Shown here: positions 51,641-60,828 of the stretch, one piece after another | Layout: each line of letters begins with the position of its first letter | How positions within the stretch are numbered: the stretch's first letter is position 1 | Assembly: GCA_035765535.1 (NCBI GenBank) | Contig: DASTXE010000001.1 | Span: forward strand, 160,322-224,321 | Direction of reading: 5' to 3' | Length of the DNA stretch: 64,000 nucleotides | Origin: Rickettsiales bacterium | Lineage (GTDB): Bacteria; Pseudomonadota; Alphaproteobacteria; Rickettsiales; JABCZZ01 | Program-made: the position numbers and the translations under genes | Notes under the pieces: model-generated | What the model was told of the DNA's origin: nothing | Seen by the model: only the letters and a program-made list of their open reading frames with translations | Databases searched by the model: none

Positions 51641-52749
51641 ATTAGATTTTCCCGGATAAACCTCGCCAGATTAAGGATGTCACCTTCCTGATGCTGGCTC
51701 GAAAATGCAAAACGCAGGCGCGCGGTTCTCTCTGGCACTGTGGGGGGACGAATGGCTACAGCGAGGTAACCGGCTTGTACAAGTGCGCTGGAAACGGCGA
51801 GGGCACGCGCATCCTCTCCCAAAATAAGTGGAACAATTTGTGAATGCGCAGGAGCCATGCCCAGCGCTTCTGTAAAGATTCTGGCTTTATCAACCGGTTC
51901 ATAGACCAAGGAGGGGTGTTCGGCGATAATATCCAGTGCAGTGGATGAAGCGGCAATGGCCGCAGGCGGCAGGCCGGTGGAGAACATGAAGCTGCGGGCG
52001 CTATTCATAATATAATCGACAATATCCTTCTTGGCGCAGACGAATCCGCCGTAAGACGCCAGCGCTTTGGAAAGCGTGCCGACATAAATATCCGGCATAT
52101 ACCAGGGCTTGCCCAGTGCGTGCGCTCCGTCCGCCATCAGCCATGCATCGTGCCGGGAAGCAGCTTCACCTAGTTCGGCCATGGGGGCGAGGTCGCCGTC
52201 CATACTATAGACTTCATCCACTACGATCAGGCAGTGGCGATACTGGCCGCGATGCTGCGCAAGCAGCCGCTCGCAATCCTTCACATCATTATGCTTGAAA
52301 CGCAGCACCTTCGCGCCGGAAAGCTGTGCGCCATCCAGCAGGCAGGCATGAACCAGCCGGTCGACCAGAATCAGGTCGCCGCGCCCGACAAAGCTCGGGA
52401 TAATGCTGATATTCGCCAGATAACCGCTGCCGAAAACCGCAGCCGCTTCCGCGCCTTTCCAGCGTGCAAGCTTGGTTTCCAGCTCCGCGTAAAGAGGGTG
52501 GTTGCCCGTTACAAGACGAGAAGCTCCGGCCCCGGCTCCGTATTGTTCGGTAGCCTTGATAGCGGCTTCCTTGACTCTTGGATCCTGCGTCAGGCCCAGA
52601 TAATCATTGCAACTGAAGGAAATCAATCGCTTGCCGTTGCGCATAACATATGTATTTTCTTCGCGGACAGTGGTCACAAGCTCGCGTTTGCGGGCGGTTC
52701 CGGCAAACTCGTGTAACTTTTCCCTTGCTACGTCGGATAAAGCTGGCAT
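51637..52749 (-). CDS. bioF: 8-amino-7-oxononanoate synthase
   Basis: 370 residues, a PLP-dependent alpha-oxoamine synthase that joins pimeloyl-ACP or -CoA with alanine in biotin synthesis. Visible are FSCNDYLGLTQDP, GAGASRLVTGNHPLYAELE, DEVYSMDGDLAPM, and VGTLSKALASYGGF with the PLP lysine K228. The usual DDAHGTG stretch is ADGAHALG here. It is divergent from bioB with 37 bases between them, so they probably share a control region. Confidence 0.94.
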   Translation of the reverse strand: MPALSDVAREKLHEFAGTARKRELVTTVREENTYVMRNGKRLISFSCNDYLGLTQDPRVKEAAIKATEQYGAGAGASRLVTGNHPLYAELETKLARWKGAEAAAVFGSGYLANISIIPSFVGRGDLILVDRLVHACLLDGAQLSGAKVLRFKHNDVKDCERLLAQHRGQYRHCLIVVDEVYSMDGDLAPMAELGEAASRHDAWLMADGAHALGKPWYMPDIYVGTLSKALASYGGFVCAKKDIVDYIMNSARSFMFSTGLPPAAIAASSTALDIIAEHPSLVYEPVDKARIFTEALGMAPAHSQIVPLILGEDARALAVSSALVQAGYLAVAIRPPTVPERTARLRFAFSSQHQEGDILNLARFIRENLI

Positions 52750-52786
52750 GTTATGGCTTTCTTATTTGGTGAACCGATAGGCTTAT

Positions 52787-53737
52787 ATGATACGTCACGA
52801 TTGGACCTTGCCCGAAGTAACGGCACTCTTCAACCTGCCTTTTAACGATCTTGTGTTCAAAGCGCAAGAAATGCATCGTGCGCATTTCGACCCCAATACG
52901 GTGCAAATCAGCACATTGCTGAGCATTAAGACCGGCGGCTGCCCGGAAGATTGCGGCTACTGCCCGCAGAGCTCAAGCTTTGAAACCGGCGTAAAAGCGG
53001 AAAAGCTTATGGGAGTGGATGTAGTGCTGGAAGAAGCGCGCAAGGCGAAGGAAGCCGGTGCGTCGCGTTTCTGCATGGGCGCCGCGTGGCGTTCACCGAA
53101 AGACAGGGATATTGAAAAAGTCTCCGAGATGGTGCGCGGTGTTAAGGCCATGGGCCTGGAAACCTGCGTGACGCTTGGCATGCTGGAAGAACACCAGGCA
53201 AAAAACCTGAAGGAAGCTGGGCTCGATTATTATAACCACAATATCGATACCTCTGAATCTTTCTATTCTGAGATCATCACCACGCGTACATTCGATGATC
53301 GCATCCAGACGCTGAACCGTGTGCGTGAAGCGGGCATTAATGTCTGCTGCGGCGGTATCGTCGGCATGGGCGAGAAGATGGAAGACCGGGCGGAGATGCT
53401 GCTGACGCTCGCTAATATGCCACAGCATCCGCAGAGCGTGCCAATCAACCTGCTTGTGCAGGTGAAGGGAACGGCTCTGGATGGAACGCCGCGCGTTGCG
53501 CCGCTGGATTTTGTGCGCACGATTGCAGTCGCGCGTATCCTGATGCCTAAATCCTATGTCAGGCTCTCCGCAGGACGTGAAGAGATGAGCGAGGAAACGC
53601 AGGCGCTGTGCTTCTTAAGCGGCGCGAACTCGATCTTCTACGGGGAAAAGCTGCTGACCACGCCGAACCCCGCTGCGAATGAGGATATGCAGATGTTCGC
53701 TCGCCTTGGGCTGAAGCCCGTACAGGTGGCTGCTTAA
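52787..53737 (+). CDS. bioB: Biotin synthase
   Basis: 316 residues. A radical-SAM enzyme that inserts sulfur into dethiobiotin. The cluster motif [13 protein letters not shown] has C52, C56 and C59. [27 protein letters not shown] and [10 protein letters not shown] match BioB closely. It is divergent from bioF and followed by bioA. bioD and bioC are not in the window. Confidence 0.97.
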   Translation: MIRHDWTLPEVTALFNLPFNDLVFKAQEMHRAHFDPNTVQISTLLSIKTGGCPEDCGYCPQSSSFETGVKAEKLMGVDVVLEEARKAKEAGASRFCMGAAWRSPKDRDIEKVSEMVRGVKAMGLETCVTLGMLEEHQAKNLKEAGLDYYNHNIDTSESFYSEIITTRTFDDRIQTLNRVREAGINVCCGGIVGMGEKMEDRAEMLLTLANMPQHPQSVPINLLVQVKGTALDGTPRVAPLDFVRTIAVARILMPKSYVRLSAGREEMSEETQALCFLSGANSIFYGEKLLTTPNPAANEDMQMFARLGLKPVQVAA

Positions 53738-53745
53738 AGATAAGA

Positions 53746-53779
53746 GCGTTACCTATGTATATAATATGTATAGGTACGC
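53746..53779. promoter_or_regulatory. Palindrome between bioB and bioA
   Basis: GCG-T-TACCTAT pairs with ATAGGTA-CGC around a 13-base AT-rich centre holding TATAAT. There is no T run, so it is not a typical terminator. It could be an operator or mRNA hairpin controlling bioA. It does not match the BioR box I remember (TTATMKATAA). Confidence 0.4.
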
Positions 53780-53825
53780 GTAGTTCTAAACGACGACCAC
53801 GCAGGGCAGCTCCCTACTAGACAAT

Positions 53826-55082
53826 ATGGACTGGTACAAAGATAATCTAAAGCATATCTGGCTCCCCTATACGCAGATGAAAGATGCGCAGCCGCCGCTG
53901 GCCGTAGCCGAGGCGGAAGGTTCCATAATCAAATTGGCGGACGGGCGCGAACTGGTGGACGGTATCGCTTCCTGGTGGACGGCCTGTCATGGCTACCGCC
54001 ATCCGCATATCGAACAGGCCATAAAAACGCAGCTTGAAACCCTGCCGCATATGATGTTCGGCGGAATGGTGCATGAGCAGGCGCTCACACTTGCGGGCAG
54101 GCTGGCTAATATCGCGCCGCCGGGGCTCTCGCGCGTATTCTTTTCGGATTCCGGCTCGGTGGCGATAGAGGTGGCGCTGAAGATGGCGCTGCAATACTGG
54201 CAGAACAAGCGTCAGTCCAGCCGCAACCGTTTCCTGTGCTTCCGCTACGGCTATCATGGCGATACGACCGGGGCGATGTCCGTTTCCGATCCCGATTCTA
54301 TGCACAAAGCCTTCCGCTCTTATGCGACGAAGCAATATGTCGTAGATGTGCCCAACGAGGAATATGGCTTTGCTGAATTCGACAGCCTTCTCGGAGATAT
54401 GCACAAAAATATAGCGGGCATCATCATCGAGCCGCTCGTACAGGGGGCAGGGGGGATGAAATTCCACTCTTCTGATGTTCTGGCCGAGATCTATCGTATT
54501 GCTAAGAAATACGAGGTGCTGTTCATTGCCGACGAGATTGCAACTGGTTTCGGCAGAACAGGCTCGATGTTCGCCTGCAATGAAGCGGGAATAAGCCCTG
54601 ACTTGCTTTGCATTGGCAAGGCGCTTACCGGCGGCACCATGACGCTTGCTGCCACTTTGGCAACGGAAGCCGTATTTGACGCTTTCCTAAGCGATGATGC
54701 CGACCACGCCTTCATGCATGGGCCAACTTATATGGCCAATCCGCTGGCTTGTGCGGCGGCAAATGCATCGCTGGATCTGTTTGAGAGCGAGCCAAGATTA
54801 GCGCAGGTAGAGGCGATTGAAGCACAACTGCGCGAAGAGCTAAGACCTTGCCGGACAATGGATTCTGTGGTGGATGTGCGTGTGAAGGGAGCCATCGGTG
54901 TTGTGCAGCTCGAAGCATCAAAGATGGATAGGCAGCGCCTGCGCGCCCGTTTTATAGAAGAAGGGGTGTGGGTTCGCCCTATTGAAGATATTATTTATAT
55001 AATGCCAGCGTTTACGATTCCATCTGATGCCTTGGCGAAGCTTACGGGTGCGGTGGTGAAAATCGTGCAGGAATTAGGCTAA
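53826..55082 (+). CDS. bioA: Adenosylmethionine-8-amino-7-oxononanoate aminotransferase
   Basis: 418 residues, class III PLP aminotransferase. The N terminus IWLPYTQMKDAQPPLAV, WWTACHGYRHP, YGYHGDTTGAMSVSD, VLFIADEIATGFGRTGSMFA and the lysine region CIGKALTGGTMTLAATL are typical of BioA. It transfers the amino group of S-adenosylmethionine to make 7,8-diaminononanoate. It is 88 bases after bioB. The ribosome site is weak. Confidence 0.95.
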   Translation: MDWYKDNLKHIWLPYTQMKDAQPPLAVAEAEGSIIKLADGRELVDGIASWWTACHGYRHPHIEQAIKTQLETLPHMMFGGMVHEQALTLAGRLANIAPPGLSRVFFSDSGSVAIEVALKMALQYWQNKRQSSRNRFLCFRYGYHGDTTGAMSVSDPDSMHKAFRSYATKQYVVDVPNEEYGFAEFDSLLGDMHKNIAGIIIEPLVQGAGGMKFHSSDVLAEIYRIAKKYEVLFIADEIATGFGRTGSMFACNEAGISPDLLCIGKALTGGTMTLAATLATEAVFDAFLSDDADHAFMHGPTYMANPLACAAANASLDLFESEPRLAQVEAIEAQLREELRPCRTMDSVVDVRVKGAIGVVQLEASKMDRQRLRARFIEEGVWVRPIEDIIYIMPAFTIPSDALAKLTGAVVKIVQELG

Positions 55083-55089
55083 ATTACAG

Positions 55090-55118
55090 TTGACAAATGC
55101 TAGCCACTCACCTATTTT
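55090..55118 (+). promoter_or_regulatory. Promoter of rplM-rpsI
   Basis: TTGACA at 55090-55095, then 17 bases, then TATTTT at 55113-55118. This is a near-consensus housekeeping promoter, 39 bases before the rplM ATG. Confidence 0.7.
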
Positions 55119-55157
55119 CCGCAGCCTATTAGAAACGCATTGAAAATAGACGTATTT

Positions 55158-55613
55158 ATGAAAACATATTCTGCGAAGCCTTCCGAAGTGAATGCAAACT
55201 GGTGGATTATTGACGCTGAAGGCGTTGTACTCGGCCGTCTTGCGACCGAAGTATCCAAAATCCTGCGCGGCAAAAACAAGCCGATGTACACCCCGCACAT
55301 TGACACCGGTGATAACGTTATCATCATCAACTGCGAAAAGGTCAAAATGACCGGCCGTAAGAAGCAGCAGAAAGTCTATTATCACCACACCGGCCATCCG
55401 GGCGGTATCAAAGAACGTTCGGCTGAATTCGTGCTCAGCACGCACCCGGACCGTATCATCCGCAAGGCGGTTGAACGCATGATGCCGGAAGGCCCGCTCG
55501 GCGAACATCAGTTTGCCAAGCTGCGCGTTTACCAGGGCACGGAACATCCGCATGCCGCTCAGCAGCCGAAAGTATATGACTTCGCGGCAAAGAATCCTAA
55601 GAACAAGCGTTAA
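55158..55613 (+). CDS. rplM: 50S ribosomal protein L13
   Basis: 151 residues from [20 protein letters not shown]; a TTG 18 bases earlier is less likely. The sequence [39 protein letters not shown] and [18 protein letters not shown] is standard L13. It is cotranscribed with rpsI, 14 bases downstream, a nearly universal bacterial pair. Confidence 0.97.
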   Translation: MKTYSAKPSEVNANWWIIDAEGVVLGRLATEVSKILRGKNKPMYTPHIDTGDNVIIINCEKVKMTGRKKQQKVYYHHTGHPGGIKERSAEFVLSTHPDRIIRKAVERMMPEGPLGEHQFAKLRVYQGTEHPHAAQQPKVYDFAAKNPKNKR

Positions 55614-55627
55614 TTTAGAGGTTAAAC

Positions 55628-56092
55628 ATGGCAACGAAAGCCAAGACAGCAGCTCCGAAAGCGGAAAAACCGGCAAAAGCAGCCGCTGAGCCCAAAGCAA
55701 GCAACATCCTGCGCACCTATGGCACCGGTCGTCGTAAAGACGCAACTGCCCGCGTATGGATCACCCGCGGCAGCGGCAAGATTACCGTTAACGGCAAAGA
55801 ACTGGAACAGTATTTTGCACGTCCCGTACTGCGCATGATCATCAACCAGCCGTTCGCCGTGCTGAACCGCGTTGGCAACTTTGACGTTGTTTGCACCGTA
55901 GTCGGCGGCGGTCTTTCCGGTCAGGCCGGTGCAGTCCGTCTCGGCATCAGCCGTGCGCTCGACCAGTATGACACCGAATACCACAAAGCGCTGCGCCAGG
56001 GCGGCTTCCTGACCCGTGACGCACGCGTTGTAGAACGTAAGAAGTCCGGCCGTGCGAAAGCGCGCAGAAGCTTCCAGTTCAGCAAGCGCTAA
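55628..56092 (+). CDS. rpsI: 30S ribosomal protein S9
   Basis: 154 residues, with an Ala/Lys-rich N-terminal extension of about 25 residues, as in other alphaproteobacteria. The core begins [15 protein letters not shown] and ends [18 protein letters not shown], whose terminal Lys-Arg reaches the P-site tRNA. AGAGG precedes the ATG. Confidence 0.97.
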   Translation: MATKAKTAAPKAEKPAKAAAEPKASNILRTYGTGRRKDATARVWITRGSGKITVNGKELEQYFARPVLRMIINQPFAVLNRVGNFDVVCTVVGGGLSGQAGAVRLGISRALDQYDTEYHKALRQGGFLTRDARVVERKKSGRAKARRSFQFSKR

Positions 56093-56122
56093 GCGTTTCT
56101 TGCCTCCTCAGGCAGCTATATC

Positions 56123-56186
56123 GCCAGATTATCGGAAAGTGTGCGTGTTACTTTACACGGGATCGTTTTCAGGTAATCTGGCTTTT
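56123..56186 (+). terminator. Possible long stem-loop terminator after rpsI
   Basis: GCCAGATTA at 56123-56131 pairs with TAATCTGGC at 56174-56182, followed by TTTT. The intervening 42 bases hold a smaller inner hairpin. The shape is looser than the other terminators here. Confidence 0.5.
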
Positions 56187-56206
56187 CATTTTTAGGGGGT
56201 TTGCAC

Positions 56207-57025
56207 ATGAGTAAACACACCACCTCTCGCCGCAAGACAATCGTTGATATCCAGAATCTGAAAGACAATGACACCCCCGTTGTGGTGCTCACTGCTTATA
56301 CGGCCCCGATGGCGCAGCTGATCGACCCGCATGCGGATATCCTTCTGGTGGGCGATTCGCTTGGCATGGTGCTTTACGGCATGGAAAGCACGCTGCCAGT
56401 CACGCTCGACATGATGATCGCGCACGGTAAAGCAGTGGTCAAAGCCTCGAGCGCAGGGCTGGTCGTGGTGGATATGCCGTTCGGCAGCTATCAGGGATCG
56501 TATGAAGCGGCATTTAATGCTTGCGCGCGCGTGATCAAGGAAACCGGCTGTCAGGCCGTGAAGATCGAAGGCGGCGCGGAAATGGCGGATACAATCGCGT
56601 TTTTGACCAGCCGGGCTATCCCTGTCATGGGCCATGTAGCGCTGATGCCCCAGCATGTAAATTCCATGGGAGGCTACCGCTATCGCGGCCGCACACCCAA
56701 AGAACGCAAACAGATCATGGAAGACGCGGTGGCAGTACAGGAAGCCGGAGCATTCGCTGTTGTGCTTGAGGGGGTGGAAGAAAGCCTCGCGCGCCTGATC
56801 GCCGAAAAATTATCCATCGTCACAATCGGAATTGGCGCTTCCCCGGCTTGCGACGGGCAGGTGCTGGTTGCGGAGGATATGCTTGGCCTGAATGCGTCCG
56901 TACCGAGCTTTGTGAAGAAATACGCCGATCTTCAAACCATCGTGACGCAGGCTGTTTCAGCCTATGCAGCCGAGGTAAGAGGGCATAAATTCCCGACACT
57001 AGAACACTGTTTTACAAAGAAATGA
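56207..57025 (+). CDS. panB: 3-methyl-2-oxobutanoate hydroxymethyltransferase
   Basis: 272 residues from [16 protein letters not shown], with AGGGGG seven bases before the ATG. It makes ketopantoate in pantothenate synthesis. Motifs are [73 protein letters not shown] and the catalytic region AVVLEGVEE. panC is not adjacent. Confidence 0.96.
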   Translation: MSKHTTSRRKTIVDIQNLKDNDTPVVVLTAYTAPMAQLIDPHADILLVGDSLGMVLYGMESTLPVTLDMMIAHGKAVVKASSAGLVVVDMPFGSYQGSYEAAFNACARVIKETGCQAVKIEGGAEMADTIAFLTSRAIPVMGHVALMPQHVNSMGGYRYRGRTPKERKQIMEDAVAVQEAGAFAVVLEGVEESLARLIAEKLSIVTIGIGASPACDGQVLVAEDMLGLNASVPSFVKKYADLQTIVTQAVSAYAAEVRGHKFPTLEHCFTKK

Positions 57026-57048
57026 GTTTAGTTGGAAATAATAGTTCT

Positions 57049-58023
57049 TTATAGCTGCCTTCCCTGATCTCTGTTGTTATATGCACGTACGGCCATCAGG
57101 AGTTTTTCTGGATCAGTAGTTATTTCTTCTCGTGCCTGAGCAAAAGAGCGCTCTCTTCCTGGAGCAGATAACTGTGCAGCAAAATACTCAACAGCTTCGG
57201 CTAACGCGGAATACGGTACCTCGCCACCAAGTGCCGCTTTCGTTTTCGGTCTTTCAGCGAGCCTCGAGAATTCACGCAAAGCATGGGCAACTTGTATATT
57301 TTTTTCGTGAAAAGACAGATTAAGATACTCTACAGGTTCAATAGCATGAGTGAATTCTGCGGTATATTCATCCATACTATCATGAAAGTTTTGTTGATGA
57401 CGTGTAACGTTAAATCCCAGCTTTGATAAAATTGTTTCTTCTCTTTCGCAGGTTGTTTTTCCATCAACTCCTTTTCCAGTATCAAAATCTTCGGAACAGC
57501 ATGACAATCTGGAGCCTTCGTCTTCTTCTGAACGCCAATCAAGCTTCCACTGCATTCCCCCTGCAATTTGGGATAGAGTGTCTGTAAGATCGTGCATGCC
57601 TAGTATGCGGTAAGCATGTGGGGAGTCGGGAAGGGAGATTTGCAAATGTCCATTTTCGGGAGAATAATTTACCTGCTGCTCGTTGCCCGCAATCTCTTTC
57701 AATATTTCCCGTACTTCTTCAGCAGTATCTTCTGTAACAAAATAGGTTTCCGCCAGATAACCTCCACTGCTGGCAAGGACAACTTTCCATTGTCCTGTAG
57801 CCGTTGAAACCTTTTGCACATTTGTTTCCCCCTGCAGCATGGGGAATCGTTCTACGATTTCATCGTTGAGTTCCGGTGTAAGAGTTGCCGCAAATTCTCT
57901 TTGCTGCTCATGATCTGCTGGCGGTAAAAAATGAGTTAAGTCATTAAGAACGGTTTGAATGCGAAACTCTTCACTTTGTCTATCTTCAGTTGTCATATTG
58001 TTATGCCAATTTGCGTGGTGCAT
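57049..58023 (-). CDS. Orphan acidic soluble protein, function unknown
   Basis: 324 residues from ATG at 58023, or 315 from MTTEDRQSEEF at 57996; neither has a clear ribosome site, and the predicted transcription start lies near 58025, so a leaderless message is possible. The protein is acidic, Glu/Gln-rich and without signal or membrane segments; it has CCSEDFDTGKG and a lone CERE, perhaps metal or redox linked. The DNA is richer in A+T than panB. It is divergent from the orphan at 58236, with a CtrA-type box between them. No family is recognised. Confidence 0.65.
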   Translation of the reverse strand: MHHANWHNNMTTEDRQSEEFRIQTVLNDLTHFLPPADHEQQREFAATLTPELNDEIVERFPMLQGETNVQKVSTATGQWKVVLASSGGYLAETYFVTEDTAEEVREILKEIAGNEQQVNYSPENGHLQISLPDSPHAYRILGMHDLTDTLSQIAGGMQWKLDWRSEEDEGSRLSCCSEDFDTGKGVDGKTTCEREETILSKLGFNVTRHQQNFHDSMDEYTAEFTHAIEPVEYLNLSFHEKNIQVAHALREFSRLAERPKTKAALGGEVPYSALAEAVEYFAAQLSAPGRERSFAQAREEITTDPEKLLMAVRAYNNRDQGRQL

Positions 58024-58031
58024 AATTATAT

Positions 58032-58062
58032 AATATACTGGAAATAATTAATATTTTATTAA
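58032..58062 (-). promoter_or_regulatory. CtrA-type box plus -10 before minus-strand orphan gene
   Basis: An exact TTAA-N7-TTAA at 58062-58048 on the minus strand, then 10 bases, then TATATT at 58037-58032. The spacing is one base shorter than in the plus-strand examples. Confidence 0.45.
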
Positions 58063-58143
58063 ATTTTGTATTGCATCAAGCCAGAAAATCATATGACTGA
58101 AATTGCACTATAAACATATGATTAATAGATGATTATTGGAATT

Positions 58144-58175
58144 GTCACAAAAATTTAACCTTTATGCCATATAAT
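58144..58175 (+). promoter_or_regulatory. Degenerate CtrA-type box plus -10 before plus-strand orphan gene
   Basis: GTCA-N7-TTAA at 58144-58158 (two mismatches), then 11 bases, then TATAAT at 58170-58175. It also overlaps ATTGTCACA-W-AAATTTAAC (58141-58159), a 19-base stretch that recurs at 62564-62582 with one difference. Confidence 0.4.
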
Positions 58176-58235
58176 ACTGTGTAAGGGCGGGTTATAATGC
58201 CCTTGTGATAAAAGCAGAAAATACAAAGAGTATAC

Positions 58236-59408
58236 ATGCCTGTTGCAGCACCACCTAGACCATCCACCGCTGCTCCCAGCGGAACTAAAGCGGCACCTGC
58301 TGCTAGCAGAACGGCTTCGTCTGCGGTCAGGAGTGGCACTGAGATTACCCCTACGAAATCGTCAGTCAGCGCAGGCGGCATATTTGCCGGTGTCAATAAA
58401 ACTGCGGGTCATTTTACAACATTAATGATGTTTGCTCCGATGCTGGGCAATCTTATAGGCTGGGCAGGAAGGAAAGCTCCCAGTAAGATGCAGCCGCATA
58501 TGGAGAAAGCTGCAGGGGTAACGGGGTTACCCGGAGCGACAGCTAGTGAATTTACCGAGGCTGTTGGGGATGTGTTTGGACATTCCTCCGCCGTAACTGG
58601 AGCAACTCGCGTTGCATCTGACAAAATATCAACATTTGCGCAAAAGACCCTGGGCAGCGGTGTGCAGGAGCGCCTGAGTCAGAATTCCGTCGGCAACCTT
58701 GTCACCTCCGGCACCTTTGCCGCGCTGGGCACAGGGAACCTGGTGTTTGACAGTGCCAAGAAAATTTCCGTGCTTAAGAACATGTATAGCGATCTGACGG
58801 GCGGAAAAAAGATTTCCACCTTATCGCTGATGGTGGGACATAATCTTCCGCCGCTCATGAAAGCTGCCCGTAAGGAAGCTTTTGGCGGCAGTGCTTTATT
58901 CGGAATGGGGGCGCAGTTGACGGAAATCGGCGCCAACCTTTATTTCCTGGGCTCAAAGAGGCAATTAGGGTTCGGCAAACAGATGGTGCTGAGTATGGGA
59001 CTTTCCATGGTGCCCTCCATGTTGACTTCCGGACATACGGGGCTGGCCGGCTATGACGCCGTGCAACAGTCCGGTGGAAATGCATCGGCTGAAGCGTATA
59101 TGAATATGATCGGCGGACTTGCGCCTAAAAACACCAGCGCGCATGCGGTAGAAGAACTGGCTAGGCAATGCATATCGCATAAAGCTTCCTCTGTGGAAGT
59201 CATGCATCTGGTAAACGATGCTTTTTACTCCGGCAAAAACCCTGCGGTAGGGAAGGCCACGGCCAAACTTACGGCACAGAATGCAGGTATTGCTCAGGCA
59301 GGCGATATCGATCGGGAATGGGCGCAGGCCAATCAAGCAGGCGAATGGGCCGCCAGAATTCAACAGCAGCAAGCAGCCCCGCAGCTCTCCGGTGCACGCG
59401 GCGCTTAA
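58236..59408 (+). CDS. Orphan Ala/Ser/Gly-rich protein, possibly membrane-active
   Basis: 390 residues. The first 45 are low complexity (Ala, Pro, Ser, Thr). Moderately hydrophobic stretches follow near 60-76 (FTTLMMFAPMLGNLIGWA) and 240-265 (QMVLSMGLSMVPSMLTSGH). The C terminus is helical and Gln/Ala-rich. There is no Sec signal. This composition is seen in some secreted effectors and in structural proteins; I cannot choose. Neighbours are a divergent orphan and a convergent CorC-like gene. The promoter shares a motif with the orphan at 62648. Confidence 0.65.
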   Translation: MPVAAPPRPSTAAPSGTKAAPAASRTASSAVRSGTEITPTKSSVSAGGIFAGVNKTAGHFTTLMMFAPMLGNLIGWAGRKAPSKMQPHMEKAAGVTGLPGATASEFTEAVGDVFGHSSAVTGATRVASDKISTFAQKTLGSGVQERLSQNSVGNLVTSGTFAALGTGNLVFDSAKKISVLKNMYSDLTGGKKISTLSLMVGHNLPPLMKAARKEAFGGSALFGMGAQLTEIGANLYFLGSKRQLGFGKQMVLSMGLSMVPSMLTSGHTGLAGYDAVQQSGGNASAEAYMNMIGGLAPKNTSAHAVEELARQCISHKASSVEVMHLVNDAFYSGKNPAVGKATAKLTAQNAGIAQAGDIDREWAQANQAGEWAARIQQQQAAPQLSGARGA

Positions 59409-59411
59409 TGC

Positions 59412-60692
59412 CTAGCCGTCATCTTCCGGCGCTTCTTCTTCCAGCTTTTCTATTCTCAGCCTTGTCACTTGATGGCCTTTCTTCTCCAGAACGGTAAAGC
59501 GCATATTATAAAACTCAAACTGCTCACCAACTTCCGGAATCAGTCTTGCTTCATGAATGACAAGCCCTGCAATAGTGGATGCTTCCCCGTCAGGGAGATC
59601 CCAGCCCTGTTCGCGGTTCAGGTCGCGTATGGTCATGGTGCCGTTGACGATATAGCTATTCTCGCCGGTCGCAATGATCTCGCTCGTAACATGCTTATCA
59701 TGTTCATCATCAATACGCCCGACGATTTCCTCAATAATATCCTCAAGCGTCACAAGCCCCTGCAGTACGCCGTATTCGTCAATCACGAGCGCCAGGTGCT
59801 GGCGCTGGGAACGGAATTCATACAGCTGGTTGTTGATTGTGGTGCTCTCCGGAATAAACCAGGGTTTCACAAGAATATCGGCCAGTTTCTTGCTGTCGAA
59901 GTTATCCTTGTTCTCACGCAGGGCTTTGATAAGCGTCTTCACATGCAATACGCCGATAATATTATCCGGCTCACCCTGCCATAACGGAATTCGGCTGTGT
60001 GTGCTGCTGACGGCAAGGTTAATAATGTCTTCAATCGGAAGATCGGCGTTGATGGTCTCCATGTTCAGGCGGTGCGCCATGATTTCGCTGACAAGAATCT
60101 CACGCATATCCAGAATGCCGCCAAGCATGTCGCGGTCCTGCTTGACCACATCGCCCTCGTGGTGATGCAGCTCGATCGTGCCGCGAATCAACTCGGACGC
60201 GGAAGCAAGCGAATTGCTGCGGCTGATATCCACGCCGAACAGCCGCAATATGCCGGTGACAATAAATTGCAGTGCAATATTGAGCGGATGCAGAATCTTG
60301 AGCGCAAGCGTTATGGTGGGAGCAAGCTTCAACGCCATGCTTTCGGCATTCTGAATGGCGTAGGTTTTGGGCAGCACTTCCGCAAAAATAACGACCAGCG
60401 CCGTCATGAGAATGGTGGCATACACCACGCCATGTTCGCCCCAGCGGTTGATGGCGAAATCGGTCGCAAGCGACGACCCCAGAATCGTGAAGATATTATT
60501 GCCCAGCATGATCCCGCCGATGAACTGCTGCTTCTTTTTACGCAGCTCGCCCACAGCCACCGCATTGCGATTGCCTTCGACAATCAGGTGATAGATGCGC
60601 TCGCGTGAAACGGCAGTGACGGCTGTTTCCGAGCCTGAAAAGAAGGCTGACATCAACAGGCAGAAAAACGTGATGATTAGCTCGACGTCCAT
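59412..60692 (-). CDS. CNNM/CorC-family membrane protein with CBS pair
   Basis: 426 residues. An N-terminal DUF21/CNNM transmembrane domain (about 1-190; FFCLLMSAFFSGSETAVTAV is typical) is followed by two CBS domains (about 205-335, with HSRIPLWQGEPDNIIGVLHV and LALVIDEYGVLQGLVTLEDI) and a CorC_HlyC domain (about 345-420, ending FTVLEKKGHQVTRLRIEKL). Family members act in Mg2+/Co2+ efflux or homeostasis; older names are hemolysin or TlyC. It is divergent from the peroxiredoxin gene. Confidence 0.93.
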   Translation of the reverse strand: MDVELIITFFCLLMSAFFSGSETAVTAVSRERIYHLIVEGNRNAVAVGELRKKKQQFIGGIMLGNNIFTILGSSLATDFAINRWGEHGVVYATILMTALVVIFAEVLPKTYAIQNAESMALKLAPTITLALKILHPLNIALQFIVTGILRLFGVDISRSNSLASASELIRGTIELHHHEGDVVKQDRDMLGGILDMREILVSEIMAHRLNMETINADLPIEDIINLAVSSTHSRIPLWQGEPDNIIGVLHVKTLIKALRENKDNFDSKKLADILVKPWFIPESTTINNQLYEFRSQRQHLALVIDEYGVLQGLVTLEDIIEEIVGRIDDEHDKHVTSEIIATGENSYIVNGTMTIRDLNREQGWDLPDGEASTIAGLVIHEARLIPEVGEQFEFYNMRFTVLEKKGHQVTRLRIEKLEEEAPEDDG

Positions 60693-60764
60693 AACCGTAA
60701 GGAATAATAATTAGCGGAGCGTTCTACTTACAGCATTATGAAACTAAATAAAAGGGATTGCTTT

Positions 60765-60815
60765 ATGAACCGTGATTGCATTAAACTTGCCGCCTCAAAA
60801 CGCAACAAACATTGA
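60765..60815 (+). CDS. Possible 16-codon leader peptide upstream of the peroxiredoxin
   Basis: ATG at 60765 with AAAGGG eight bases before it opens a frame reading MNRDCIKLAASKRNKH and a TGA at 60813-60815, 13 bases before the peroxiredoxin ATG. An in-frame earlier ATG at 60738 would give 25 residues with two RDC motifs. The stop lies just before the GGAGG of the next gene, a layout suited to translational control. This is a weak call. Confidence 0.3.
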   Translation: MNRDCIKLAASKRNKH

Positions 60816-60828
60816 ACTGGAGGTTTTT

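Noticed and set aside
53746..53779. BioR operator between the biotin genes
   Set aside because: The palindrome does not match the BioR consensus as I recall it.
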